From NCBI RefSeq assembly GCF_014218335.1, contig NZ_AP023367.1, positions 2,791,501-2,855,500 on the forward strand: 64,000 nucleotides of DNA, given 5' to 3'. A model generated the notes under the pieces. The model ran no database searches. It worked only from the letters and a program-made list of their open reading frames with translations, and had not been told where the DNA came from. The stretch comes from Anaerocolumna cellulosilytica (lineage in GTDB: Bacteria > Bacillota > Clostridia > Lachnospirales > Lachnospiraceae). Both the position numbers and the translations under genes were made by a program. Shown here in pieces: positions 1 through 7,144 of the stretch (its first letter is position 1; each line of letters begins with the position of its first letter).

Positions 1-52
1 TAAGATACATATATTGGGTCCGAGTAAATCAAAATATTCATATTGAGCTATA

Positions 53-250
53 TTGTGGAGAATAATTCTGGATAAAAAGGAATCTAGTCCAATTCACTTA
101 TCGATTTATAAAATTAAGAGTCTAAAAATATGTGATGCAATAAGCATAGTTGAAATATGTACTAATTATGATTACCAAAACAAACTACTTAAAGCATATG
201 ACTTTTTGCAAAAAGGAGTAGAAAATGAAGTTCATAAATTCACCAACTGA
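53..250 (+). CDS. doubtful small ORF or gene remnant before the esterase
   Basis: A 65-codon open frame that can only begin at a TTG and has no visible ribosome-binding site; an in-frame stop lies just upstream at 44-46. It overlaps the first 26 bases of the esterase in another frame. No family is recognised. It could be the decayed 3' end of a gene lying off the left edge, since two other frames at positions 2-65 also read briefly before a stop. Weakly supported. Confidence 0.2.
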   Translation: MWRIILDKKESSPIHLSIYKIKSLKICDAISIVEICTNYDYQNKLLKAYDFLQKGVENEVHKFTN

Positions 251-974
251 GTCACCGGAAAATGTTATACACAAAACATATTATAGTCAGTTTATGGCTT
301 GCGATATCGGCTATAATATTTATTTACCACAGGGTTATAATGAGACTGACGAAAATTTTTCAGTTTTGTATCATTTACATGGATGGACCGGCAATGAATC
401 ATCCGAAGTGTGGACGATGGAAAAAATATACAAATCCAAATCAGAGATTACTGTGTTTCCTAATAATTCCCCGGTTATTGAAAAATATGAAAAATTGCCT
501 GTTGAGTTCATGTTTATTAACGAGTTAATACCACATATCGAAAGAGAATACAAAACGATAACAGCCCGCAGAGGCAGATCAATTTCAGGCTTTTCGATGG
601 GTGGCGGTATGGCGCTTAACTATGCTGTTAAATATCCTGATTTATTTTCTTCGGTAACAGCTTACGCAGGCACATATCACCATTATTATCACAAAGACTC
701 TAATACTGTGGGTGCAGATCCGAAGAAGGCCAATGAGCTGTATACAGATATGATGGCAGAAGAAAGATATTTTGACGATGGCAATATTTTGTGCTTGATA
801 AGGCAAAATGCAGAAAAGATTCGCGGCAGCCTGAATATAAATATGCATATAGGAACGGCTGATATATTGTTTTGTGATAATGAGATTTTGCATTTATACT
901 TGGATTCATTGCATATTCCGCACATGTACAACATATTCGAGGGTGCGGGACATGAACTGAATCAAATTCTATAA
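225..974 (+). CDS. alpha/beta-hydrolase, putative esterase (esterase D / Fes-like family)
   Basis: A cytoplasmic serine hydrolase of 249 residues with no signal peptide. The fold signature is clear: the HGWTG oxyanion-type turn near residue 52, the nucleophile elbow GFSMGG with Ser124, an acidic residue in the GTADIL stretch near 212 and a catalytic His in GAGHEL near the C-terminus. This is the putative-esterase family that includes S-formylglutathione hydrolase, enterochelin esterase and feruloyl/acetylxylan esterases. Without a secretion signal the substrate is probably a small intracellular ester, but it cannot be fixed from sequence. The ATG at 225 is preceded by AAGGAG at a good distance. 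It stands alone, with a different gene family on each side. Confidence 0.85.
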   Translation: MKFINSPTESPENVIHKTYYSQFMACDIGYNIYLPQGYNETDENFSVLYHLHGWTGNESSEVWTMEKIYKSKSEITVFPNNSPVIEKYEKLPVEFMFINELIPHIEREYKTITARRGRSISGFSMGGGMALNYAVKYPDLFSSVTAYAGTYHHYYHKDSNTVGADPKKANELYTDMMAEERYFDDGNILCLIRQNAEKIRGSLNINMHIGTADILFCDNEILHLYLDSLHIPHMYNIFEGAGHELNQIL

Positions 975-1017
975 ATTTATGATGTCTTATTGCTCTCAAA
1001 TTGTACTGACTTAATGT

Positions 1018-1045
1018 TTGAATAAGTGTAAAATTGTGGTATAAT
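1018..1045 (+). promoter_or_regulatory. candidate sigma-A promoter for the grpB-like pseudogene
   Basis: TTGAAT (1018-1023) and a perfect TATAAT (1040-1045) separated by 16 bp, about 75 bp before the start codon at 1119. Inferred from consensus only. Confidence 0.45.
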
Positions 1046-1118
1046 CTTTATATGTCTGTCACAATTGGTGGCAGTTGCGAACTGAAAGCTATTATTATTT
1101 TATGCAGAGAGGTGCTGT

Positions 1119-1597
1119 ATGTTAGGTGTTCCAAAATCTAAGGTTCGTTTAGTAGAACATGATGAAAAATGGGCAGAGGTGTTCGAAAAAACGAAACTGG
1201 CTCTAATAAATATTCACGGTGATAATATAGTCGATATTCAACATGTAGGTAGCACTGCGATAAAAGGTATAATTGCTAAACCCATGCTAGATATAGCGAT
1301 TCTATTTAAAAAAATATCAGACCCCGTTTTTAATGCAATGAAGAAAAGTGGATATGAGTATTATAGGTTTCTTTACAACATATACATTGTTATGAAGAAA
1401 AGCACCTTGAGCTTTTTCATGACCAGATAAAATTTAGAGATTTTATCCGTTCACATTCGGAATATGCAAAGGAGTATGAATTATTAAAGCAAGAGCTTTT
1501 TAAGATTTATTCCAATGATAGAAATAAATACACAGAAGGTAAACAAGCGTTTTTTGATAAAATAAAACAACTTGCAGATGAATACTCCGCTAAATAG
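1119..1597 (+). pseudogene. GrpB family (UPF0157) nucleotidyltransferase-like protein, frameshifted and internally deleted
   Basis: The first part (to about 1375) encodes a normal GrpB N-terminus with VxLVEHDxKW and the HVGSTAIKGIIAKP motif, which is typical of the nucleotidyltransferase-like fold. Near 1375-1382 the frame breaks: the original frame runs into a stop at 1430, while the +2-shifted frame continues with HIHCYEEKHLELF, then FRDFIRSHSEYAKEYELLK and a normal GrpB C-terminus ending at 1597. About 15-20 residues that the family has between these two halves also seem to be missing, so this is a deletion plus frameshift rather than a one-base error. GGTGC-type spacing before the ATG at 1119 is acceptable. 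The family's role is poorly known. Confidence 0.75.
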
Positions 1598-1697
1598 TAA
1601 AAGCATAATGTGCAGTTATTTTTGTTCACTATTGTTATCGAATGAGAAATGATTGCATTTTGATAAAGCCAATGAGGATTATCAGAAGTTAAGGGAT

Positions 1698-1730
1698 TTA
1701 AAATAGACTGCGAATGGCAGTCTATTTTAA
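1698..1730 (+). terminator. 14-bp perfect hairpin, homologous to the hairpin upstream of the intact arsR
   Basis: Arms 1698-1711 and 1717-1730 pair perfectly around a GAATG loop, with A-rich and T-rich flanks on the two sides. A diverged copy of the same hairpin lies at 7109-7138, in the same position relative to the intact arsR promoter, so it belongs to the duplicated arsR-cdr segment. Confidence 0.6.
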
Positions 1731-1740
1731 TAAGTATACA

Positions 1741-2085
1741 CATCCGACTCATATCGATATGTATACTATATTCAACATATCCATTAAAATAGATATGAGG
1801 TGACATTATGGACAAAATATATGAATATGAACAAAATGCTATTGTATTTAAAGCAGTACGAAAAGAGCCATATTGAAACTGCAAAGAGTATTCCACAAGG
1901 CAAATTAAGAAACGAATCATCAGAATTGGATAATGAAGAAATAGTAGTAACTTACTGTAACAAAGGTGTGACAGGTAATGCGGCCCAAAACATCCTCCTG
2001 GGTAGCGGAATGAAAAAAGTTTATAACTTATCTGGAGGCTAGTAGCATTACTGTAAGACACATGCCCAAAAATAAAAGTTAAGTT
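1741..2085 (+). pseudogene. deletion relic: arsR promoter and 5' end fused to the 3' end of a CoA-disulfide reductase/rhodanese gene
   Basis: From 1741 the sequence mirrors the region before the intact arsR at 7032: an ATATCGATAT palindrome (1750-1761), then a GAGGTGACATT leader and an ATG at 1809 reading MDKIYEYEQNAIVFKAV, nearly the N-terminus of that ArsR. At about 1848-1860 it switches to the rhodanese end of the CoA-disulfide reductase encoded at 5040-6689 (HIETAKSIP, VVTYCNKGVTGNAAQNIL, KKVYNLSGG). The two frames do not join: the arsR frame stops soon after the junction, while an 80-codon frame beginning at 1800 reads the rhodanese part and stops at 2042. Homology continues in decayed form to about 2085. 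The junction sits where both parents share AAAGCA/AAACAGTA-like bases, suggesting microhomology deletion of about 1.8 kb. Confidence 0.8.
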
Positions 2086-2191
2086 ATTGTATCAAATTAT
2101 TAATGGCGTAATTAACTGGAATATTCTTATATGGCGTTTCTAAAGCATTAAACAAAATGCAGTTTGTAGGGCAATATATGTGGAGGTTTTT

Positions 2192-2656
2192 ATGGATAGA
2201 ATGATTAGAAATTCAGCGAAGGCATTAATTATCAAAGACGGAAAGATGCTTGCAATTAAAATAAAGGACGAAAATGAAGAGTGGTACATTATGCCTGGTG
2301 GTGGACAGGAAACAGAAGAACTCCTTTCTAAAGCAGTATGTAGAGAAGTTGCTGAAGAGTTAGGAATGAATGTGGAAGCAAAAGAATTAGTTTTTGTTAT
2401 TGAAGGTGTACATGGAGAAAGATTTCATAGAGTAGACATGGTATTTTTATGTGAATATATTGGAGAAATCAAAAACTCTGTATTACATAGTGATACGAAC
2501 CAAGTGGGATTTGATTGGCTTGAGATAAAGACGCTGAATCATTTACCCCTTTACCCCTCAAGATTGCGAAGACAGATTATGAACTTATATGAGGGAAAAG
2601 AATACAAGGTATATTTAGGGAATGAAGGAATTGGAGACCCAGAAGTTACTGATTAA
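2192..2656 (+). CDS. Nudix hydrolase
   Basis: A 154-residue Nudix domain protein that should hydrolyse a nucleoside diphosphate linked to another moiety, using divalent metal. The Nudix box is complete: it begins at Gly37, with the REVAEELGM core at residues 51-59. The remainder is the expected mixed alpha/beta fold with no extra domain. I chose the ATG at 2192 because GGAGG lies 5 bases before it; an in-frame GTG at 2180 has no site of its own and would place the Shine-Dalgarno inside the gene. Substrate is not predictable. It is flanked by relic DNA on both sides, so it is probably a single-gene unit in an accessory stretch. Confidence 0.9.
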   Translation: MDRMIRNSAKALIIKDGKMLAIKIKDENEEWYIMPGGGQETEELLSKAVCREVAEELGMNVEAKELVFVIEGVHGERFHRVDMVFLCEYIGEIKNSVLHSDTNQVGFDWLEIKTLNHLPLYPSRLRRQIMNLYEGKEYKVYLGNEGIGDPEVTD

Positions 2657-2828
2657 CAAAAAATATAAAAAAGTATGTGGAATTTAGAGTTAATACCATA
2701 TGAGAAAAGCAAAACAGGAATATATCCTATAAGTTTGAAAGAGACATTGAAAGAAATCACAAGGATGTTTTAATTAATATTCATAATCAAGTATATGCTT
2801 TATGCTGGTAAGTAGATCTTAAGATACT

Positions 2829-2962
2829 TTTAGACAAATTTATGTCCGCATTATAACAATTAGACCAATTAATGTCCATATCATTATTTAGAGCGTACGG
2901 AGTATAGTGAATATAATTCGTTTAGAAAGAGTTATGTCCTTGATTTAGAAACATTTATGTCC
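2829..2962 (+). repeat. four direct copies of a 19-bp motif ending in TATGTCC
   Basis: Copies at 2829-2847, 2859-2877, 2921-2939 and 2944-2962 share the consensus TTTAGAMMAATTTATGTCC with a few mismatches. Multiple short direct repeats of this kind are known as transposase-binding sites at the ends of IS21-type and Mu-like elements. No transposase gene is nearby, so this would be an orphan element end. The assignment is inference. Confidence 0.5.
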
Positions 2963-3011
2963 CTCGAAAAGAGCAAATTTTTTTTGGTTATTTGGGGGTT
3001 ATTGTAAATAA

Positions 3012-3076
3012 AAGAGGCATGTAACTATTCGCGAAACGCAAGTTTAACGAATAGTTAAAGTGATTTTCTGCCTCTT
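3012..3076. repeat. nested inverted repeat (possible terminator or element remnant)
   Basis: Outer arms AAGAGGCA (3012-3019) and TGCCTCTT (3069-3076) enclose inner arms TAACTATTCG (3022-3031) and CGAATAGTTA (3048-3057). Both pair perfectly. The left flank is T-rich (2979-2989) but no U-tract directly follows either end, so termination is uncertain. Confidence 0.5.
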
Positions 3077-3136
3077 ACTGTTACTCATATAAAAAAAAAA
3101 ATAATGTTAAATTAAATATTTGTCAAATGTATTATA

Positions 3137-3293
3137 TTTGGTTCATAATATGAATTATTTAGGTTCACAACTTACTCTTTTTATCTTATATTACTCTAGG
3201 TAACTTATAAAATTAATGAATTAAATCTGGTTCATAGTTTGTTTTGTGAACCAGATTTAATTCATAATGTGATGTGAACCAAATTTAATTCAT
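3137..3293. repeat. GGTTCA/TGAACC repeat array with a 19-bp perfect palindrome
   Basis: The core is a perfect 19-bp inverted repeat, 3216-3234 and 3247-3265, with a 12-base loop. A third copy of the right arm with one mismatch lies at 3275-3293. Two further GGTTCA half-copies lie at 3137-3145 and 3161-3167. Five copies in two orientations in 157 bp suggest repeated protein-binding sites or a miniature element; no owner is identified. Confidence 0.6.
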
Positions 3294-3335
3294 TTTCTAT
3301 ATTAATAAATGTGTAAAATATTTCTATTTATACTC

Positions 3336-3503
3336 TTATAATTTATTGTTCTTATATACGATTTCATCTGGTATCCAACCTTTTATGGCGAATTGCCCCC
3401 CGGTATGTGCATCCACTTCTTGAATCCACTCGACTTCGTTGCTTGCTTTTGTAGCCAACAGCTGATTAGTGGTTCCAGACTGATATAGTGAAGCATTTTT
3501 CAT
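3336..3503 (-). CDS. small unrecognised protein translated after acr3
   Basis: A 55-codon frame beginning MKNASLYQSG and ending in DEIVYKNNKL. Its Shine-Dalgarno (AAAGGAG) lies inside the last codons of acr3 and its ATG starts 3 bases after the acr3 stop codon, which argues for real, coupled expression with the arsenite pump. The sequence is soluble and fairly hydrophilic, with Trp26 and Trp43, no cysteine and no membrane segment. I do not recognise a family. It could also be the N-terminal stub of a longer gene cut by the repeats that follow. A function in arsenic handling is only suggested by position. Confidence 0.5.
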   Translation of the reverse strand: MKNASLYQSGTTNQLLATKASNEVEWIQEVDAHTGGQFAIKGWIPDEIVYKNNKL

Positions 3504-3506
3504 TGA

Positions 3507-4586
3507 TTAATACTCCTTTTTCTTATCAATTATTTGTATTGGCTGTGGGAACCAATGTTTTGTTTTATTAACAAACTTAACAAGTAATAACATAACAGGA
3601 ACCTCTGTCAACACTCCTACCGTGCAGGCAAGTACTACCGGAGATGTTGGTCCGAAAATCGCAATTGCTACTGCCACAGAAAGTTCAAAAAAATCAGAAG
3701 CTGCAATCAGAGCTGCAGGTGCGGCTATGTTATGGGGTTGTTTTGTCCATTTGCATATCTGATACGTAAAAGTAGCTGATATAACATTTTGCAAAATAAG
3801 TGGTACAGCGATTAAAAGAACAAATAACGGCTGTGCTAAAATAATATCTCCCTGGAAGGTAAAGATAATTATAAGTGTCAATAGTAGGCCCAAGGTCGTA
3901 ATACCGTCAAATTTGGTAACAAATTTTTCATTGAGGTATTCTAGGCCTTTATTCTTAATCATAAAAGCGCGTGTAAGGAAGCCTCCAATCAATGGAACAA
4001 CTACAAATAGTACGATAGAAAATATTAGCGTATCCCAAGGAATCTGAACATTGTTAACACCTAATAAAAATCGAACTATCGGTACAAAAAGAATCAGTAT
4101 AAGAAGATCATTTATTGATACCTGTACAAGGGTATGTGCCGGATCACCCTTTGTCAGATTACTCCATACAAATACCATTGCAGTACAAGGAGCGGTACCT
4201 AATAGAACCGCACCTGTTACAAAATCTTGTGCTAAACCTGCAGGTATAAGCGCTTTAAATATCACAAGAAAGAATAATGATGCAAGCCCAAACATTAGAA
4301 AAGGTTTAATCAACCAACTACTACCGCTAGATATTACAATACCCAATGGATGTTTACCAACGTTTTTTAGTGATTGAAAATCAATCTTTATCATCATTGG
4401 ATAAATCATAATCCAAATGAGTACTGCGATGGGTATGTTTTGCCCTGCAAACTGCATTTTGCTTAAAATTTCAGGAATACCAGGTAAAAATCGTCCAATT
4501 AATATACCTGATACCATACAGAGAAGTACCCAAATAGATAGGTATTTCTCAAAAAAACCAATATCTTGTGCTTTTTCTTTTTTCAT
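3507..4586 (-). CDS. acr3: ACR3-family arsenite efflux permease
   Basis: A 359-residue integral membrane protein with about ten hydrophobic segments, the usual ACR3 size. It exports arsenite (and probably antimonite) across the cytoplasmic membrane. The family's GTAPCTAMVFVW stretch is present with Cys134 in transmembrane segment 4, the cysteine known to be essential in characterised ACR3 proteins, followed by the conserved KGDPAHTLVQVSINDL segment. A conserved Glu lies in GVLTEVPVML near the C-terminus. It follows arsR by 13 bases, so the two form an operon under ArsR control. The start at 4586 has AAAGGAG close upstream. Confidence 0.95.
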   Translation of the reverse strand: MKKEKAQDIGFFEKYLSIWVLLCMVSGILIGRFLPGIPEILSKMQFAGQNIPIAVLIWIMIYPMMIKIDFQSLKNVGKHPLGIVISSGSSWLIKPFLMFGLASLFFLVIFKALIPAGLAQDFVTGAVLLGTAPCTAMVFVWSNLTKGDPAHTLVQVSINDLLILILFVPIVRFLLGVNNVQIPWDTLIFSIVLFVVVPLIGGFLTRAFMIKNKGLEYLNEKFVTKFDGITTLGLLLTLIIIFTFQGDIILAQPLFVLLIAVPLILQNVISATFTYQICKWTKQPHNIAAPAALIAASDFFELSVAVAIAIFGPTSPVVLACTVGVLTEVPVMLLLVKFVNKTKHWFPQPIQIIDKKKEY

Positions 4587-4599
4587 TTTTATAACTCCT

Positions 4600-4947
4600 T
4601 TAATGTGGTTCTTTACTGCAATTGCATAATTCCTGTGCTTTGAATTTTCTATACGTTTCCTGATCCGATATAAAAGTTGGAAGCTTAGTTAGCTTTTGTT
4701 GCAGATAATCCCATAGCTCTTTGTTCTCCTGGATAAAATCTTTATGAACCCGATAATAGGTCCATTGAGCATTTTTGTAACTGTTGAGTATTCCGCACCT
4801 TTTTAATACTGATAGATGGCGAGAAGCATTGGATTGTGTCATTTTAAGACATGATTCAATTTCACAAACACACAATTCACCGTCCCATATTAACGAAAGT
4901 ATCCGTAATCTACTTTCTTCAGATAAGGCCTTAAAGATTTCTACCAT
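4600..4947 (-). CDS. arsR: ArsR/SmtB-family arsenite-responsive repressor
   Basis: A winged-helix repressor of 115 residues. The arsenic-sensing motif ELCVCEIE places Cys26 and Cys28 in the usual helix-3 position, with Cys33 five residues later, and the recognition helix reads MTQSNASRHLSVLKRCGIL. Further cysteines sit in the tail (CNCS). It is the first gene of the arsR-acr3 unit and should repress it until arsenite or antimonite binds. AGGAGG precedes the ATG at 4947. Candidate operator repeats lie immediately upstream at 4971-5001. It is only distantly similar to the second ArsR at 6706-7032. Confidence 0.93.
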   Translation of the reverse strand: MVEIFKALSEESRLRILSLIWDGELCVCEIESCLKMTQSNASRHLSVLKRCGILNSYKNAQWTYYRVHKDFIQENKELWDYLQQKLTKLPTFISDQETYRKFKAQELCNCSKEPH

Positions 4948-4970
4948 GGTATATTCCTCCTATTATTAAA

Positions 4971-5001
4971 TATATGAGCATATATGTATATAAGCATATA
5001 T
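4971..5001 (-). promoter_or_regulatory. candidate ArsR operator upstream of arsR-acr3
   Basis: Two 15-bp direct repeats (4971-4985 and 4987-5001) differ at one base and have the form TATATRAGCATATAT. Each is rich in ATA/TAT half-sites like known ArsR/SmtB boxes, and the pair lies 24-54 bp before the arsR start. Assignment is by position and composition. Confidence 0.45.
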
Positions 5002-5039
5002 ATGATAATAAAAACCTTTTGTTACAATACTCCACAATA

Positions 5040-6689
5040 TTATTTCTTATTTTTAGTATGTATCTTGCTGTATTGCATTTGGCCGCCGGATAGGTTATAT
5101 ACTTTTTTCAAGCCTCTGCCTATGAGAATGTTTTGGGCTGCATTACCTGTCACACCTTTATTACAGTAAGTTACCACTACTTCTTCTTGATCTATCTCAG
5201 ATAATTCGATTCTTAATTTGGAATGGGGAATACTTTTTGCAGTTTCAATATGGTTCTTATCATACTGTTTTACTACTCTAGCATCTATCAAGGTATACTT
5301 TTCGCCGGATTCAATTAGTTCATCCAATCCCTGTGCAGTCATCAAGGCTCTGCCATTATGAATTGCATTGTCAAGTATCATACCAGTATACATTACCGGA
5401 TCTTTTGTTGTTGAAAAAGGTGGTGCATATGCTAAATCCAGATGGAACAGATCTTCTACATTCGCTTTAAATGTGATTGCGGTTACAAATACATCAATTC
5501 TTTTATCTACACCCTCATATCCAATAATTTGTGCCCCAAGAAGTCTGCCGGTTACCTTATCAGCAATCCCCTTAATTACCATTTCTTTGCCACCCATATA
5601 ATCCGGTTTATTTGGTTTTATATTATGGCATACTACAACATCATATCCTAGTTCGTGTGCTTCTCGTTCTGAAAGACCTGTTTGTGCTACTGTCTTATCA
5701 AATATTTTAAAGATTCCTGTACCGAGAACTCCTCTAAATTCAAGATTGCCTCCTGTTATGTTATCTCCAGCTATTCTTCCAGTTTTATTGGCGGTAGAAC
5801 CTAAGGGTCTATAAACAGGTTTACCGGTCACTACATGAAATTGCTCAATACAATCTCCACAGGCATAGATATTTTTTAGGTTGGTCTCCATTTTGCTATT
5901 TACCTTAATGGCACCCGTTACTCCAAGTTCGATACCTGCCGCTTTTGCCAGTTCAATATTTGGCCGAACGCCCGTAGATAGCAGGACCATATCAGCTGTT
6001 AGCTTTGTATCATCTGATAATATTACATGGTTTTCAGAAATCTCTTTTACCGAGATATCTGTCATCACGGATATATCTTTATGTCTTAGATGTTCTTCAA
6101 CATAGACAGCCATATCAGAATCCAACCCAGGAGTAACCTGTGATAATCTTTCTATTAATGTTGTGCTCATTCCAATATTTTTTAAGTTTTCACACACTTC
6201 TAAACCAATAAATCCGGTACCAACAATCACTGCGGATTGTGGATGATAGCTATCGATATAATCCTTAATACGATTCATATCATTTATGTTGCGTAATGCG
6301 AATACATGTTTAAAGTCAGTACCTTTTATAGGTGGAATAACTGCTCTTGCTCCTGTAGAAAGTACCAGCTGGTCATAATAATCTGTAAACACCTCATCCG
6401 TTAAAAGGTTTCTAATCGTTATTTCTTTCTCATCTGGATGGATAGACAAAACTTCATGAAGTGTATAGATATCTACGTTATATTTACTTTTGAAGAAAGC
6501 TGGATCACGTGGAGTCAGTGTATCAGCATTTTCAATCTCTTCCCCGATATAATAAGGCATACCACAACCGGAGTAAGATATAAAGGTATCCTTTTCATAT
6601 ATTATAATTTCTGAATCTTCACTATTTCTTCTGGCTTTTGCTGCAGCGGATGTTCCAGCAGCTACAGCACCGATTATAATAATTCGCAT
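5040..6689 (-). CDS. cdr: CoA-disulfide reductase / NADH oxidase with C-terminal rhodanese domain
   Basis: A 549-residue pyridine nucleotide-disulfide oxidoreductase fused to a rhodanese domain. The N-terminal FAD-binding GAVAAGTSAAA motif, the redox Cys42 in SYSGCGMPYY, a second NAD-binding GTGFIGLEVCENL motif and the FAD-binding ACGDC segment are all present. Residues from about 455 form the rhodanese domain, with Cys509 in YCNKGVTG. The family reduces CoA-disulfide, persulfide or polysulfide with NAD(P)H. I chose the ATG at 6689, which has AGGAGG 7 bases before it, rather than a longer frame from 6737 that would overlap arsR further. It follows arsR by 16 bases, so expression is probably coupled to that repressor; a thiol or persulfide role in the arsenic response is plausible but inferred. 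A truncated relic of this gene lies at 1860-2085. Confidence 0.92.
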   Translation of the reverse strand: MRIIIIGAVAAGTSAAAKARRNSEDSEIIIYEKDTFISYSGCGMPYYIGEEIENADTLTPRDPAFFKSKYNVDIYTLHEVLSIHPDEKEITIRNLLTDEVFTDYYDQLVLSTGARAVIPPIKGTDFKHVFALRNINDMNRIKDYIDSYHPQSAVIVGTGFIGLEVCENLKNIGMSTTLIERLSQVTPGLDSDMAVYVEEHLRHKDISVMTDISVKEISENHVILSDDTKLTADMVLLSTGVRPNIELAKAAGIELGVTGAIKVNSKMETNLKNIYACGDCIEQFHVVTGKPVYRPLGSTANKTGRIAGDNITGGNLEFRGVLGTGIFKIFDKTVAQTGLSEREAHELGYDVVVCHNIKPNKPDYMGGKEMVIKGIADKVTGRLLGAQIIGYEGVDKRIDVFVTAITFKANVEDLFHLDLAYAPPFSTTKDPVMYTGMILDNAIHNGRALMTAQGLDELIESGEKYTLIDARVVKQYDKNHIETAKSIPHSKLRIELSEIDQEEVVVTYCNKGVTGNAAQNILIGRGLKKVYNLSGGQMQYSKIHTKNKK

Positions 6690-6705
6690 TAATTTTCCTC
6701 CTTCA

Positions 6706-7032
6706 CTATTCACAATCACATGATTCATCCATGTCAATTAATATAGCTGCTTGCATGATGTCTTGTAATAAACTATTAGCTTTTGCAAATCCCTTTTGTC
6801 TGAGAGAATAATTCATCCATTTACCTTCTCTTCTACAATTTATTAATCCTGATTCACATAAAAGTTTCATATGATGAGATAAGGTTGATTGGGATATATT
6901 CATTTCCTCTAATAAATCGCATGCACATTTTTCTCCGCTTTTTAATAGGCCAATTATCATTAATCTATTGGAGTCGCACAATGCTTTAAATACAATAGCA
7001 TTTTGCTCATATTCATACATTTTATCATCCAT
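6706..7032 (-). CDS. ArsR/SmtB-family repressor of the CoA-disulfide reductase gene
   Basis: A 108-residue winged-helix protein with the motif EKCACDLLEE (Cys36, Cys38), the recognition helix ISQSTLSHHMKLL and a C-terminal Cys105-Asp-Cys107 pair. The spacing of the two cysteine groups would allow a thiolate metalloid or persulfide-sensing site; which of these applies cannot be decided from sequence. It heads a two-gene unit with the disulfide reductase. A GAGGTG Shine-Dalgarno precedes the ATG. The upstream paired palindromes at 7053-7091 are likely its operator. The 5' end of a former paralogue survives in the relic at 1809-1860. Confidence 0.92.
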   Translation of the reverse strand: MDDKMYEYEQNAIVFKALCDSNRLMIIGLLKSGEKCACDLLEEMNISQSTLSHHMKLLCESGLINCRREGKWMNYSLRQKGFAKANSLLQDIMQAAILIDMDESCDCE

Positions 7033-7052
7033 AATGTCACCTCACATCTATG

Positions 7053-7091
7053 TTTATCGATATGTTATATCATAATACTCATATCGATAAA
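7053..7091 (-). promoter_or_regulatory. paired 12-bp inverted repeats, likely operator of the arsR-cdr unit
   Basis: TTTATCGATATG (7053-7064) and its exact reverse complement (7080-7091) are separated by 15 bp, directly upstream of arsR. Each arm contains the palindrome ATCGAT. One arm, CATATCGATATG, is also kept in the relic at 1750-1761, supporting a conserved regulatory site. Confidence 0.6.
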
Positions 7092-7108
7092 TGTCAATGT
7101 GTTTAGAG

Positions 7109-7138
7109 AAAAATAGACTTTCAATGCAGTCTATCTTT
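7109..7138 (-). terminator. hairpin between the GNAT gene and the arsR-cdr promoter
   Basis: ATAGACT (7113-7119) pairs with AGTCTAT (7128-7134), followed on the minus strand by TTTTTC. It would end transcription of the MarR-arsM-GNAT unit. A better-preserved homologue is at 1698-1730. Confidence 0.5.
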
Positions 7139-7144
7139 AAACGA

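Larger units (their letters stand above)
2657..3335. other. 679-bp AT-rich gene-free stretch with three separate repeat structures
   Basis: No credible coding frame in either strand. It contains the 19-bp direct repeats at 2829-2962, the nested hairpin at 3012-3076 and the GGTTCA/TGAACC array at 3137-3293, each listed separately. Together they look like the leftovers of mobile-element ends between the Nudix gene and the arsenic island. Confidence 0.6.

Noticed and set aside
1507-2061. Long minus-strand open frame antisense to the relic
   Set aside because: No ribosome-binding site, low-complexity composition, and it overlaps the recognisable grpB and rhodanese coding on the plus strand.
2829-3293. 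Repeat clusters read as a CRISPR array
   Set aside because: Spacing between copies is irregular, repeats differ in length and orientation, and no cas genes are present.
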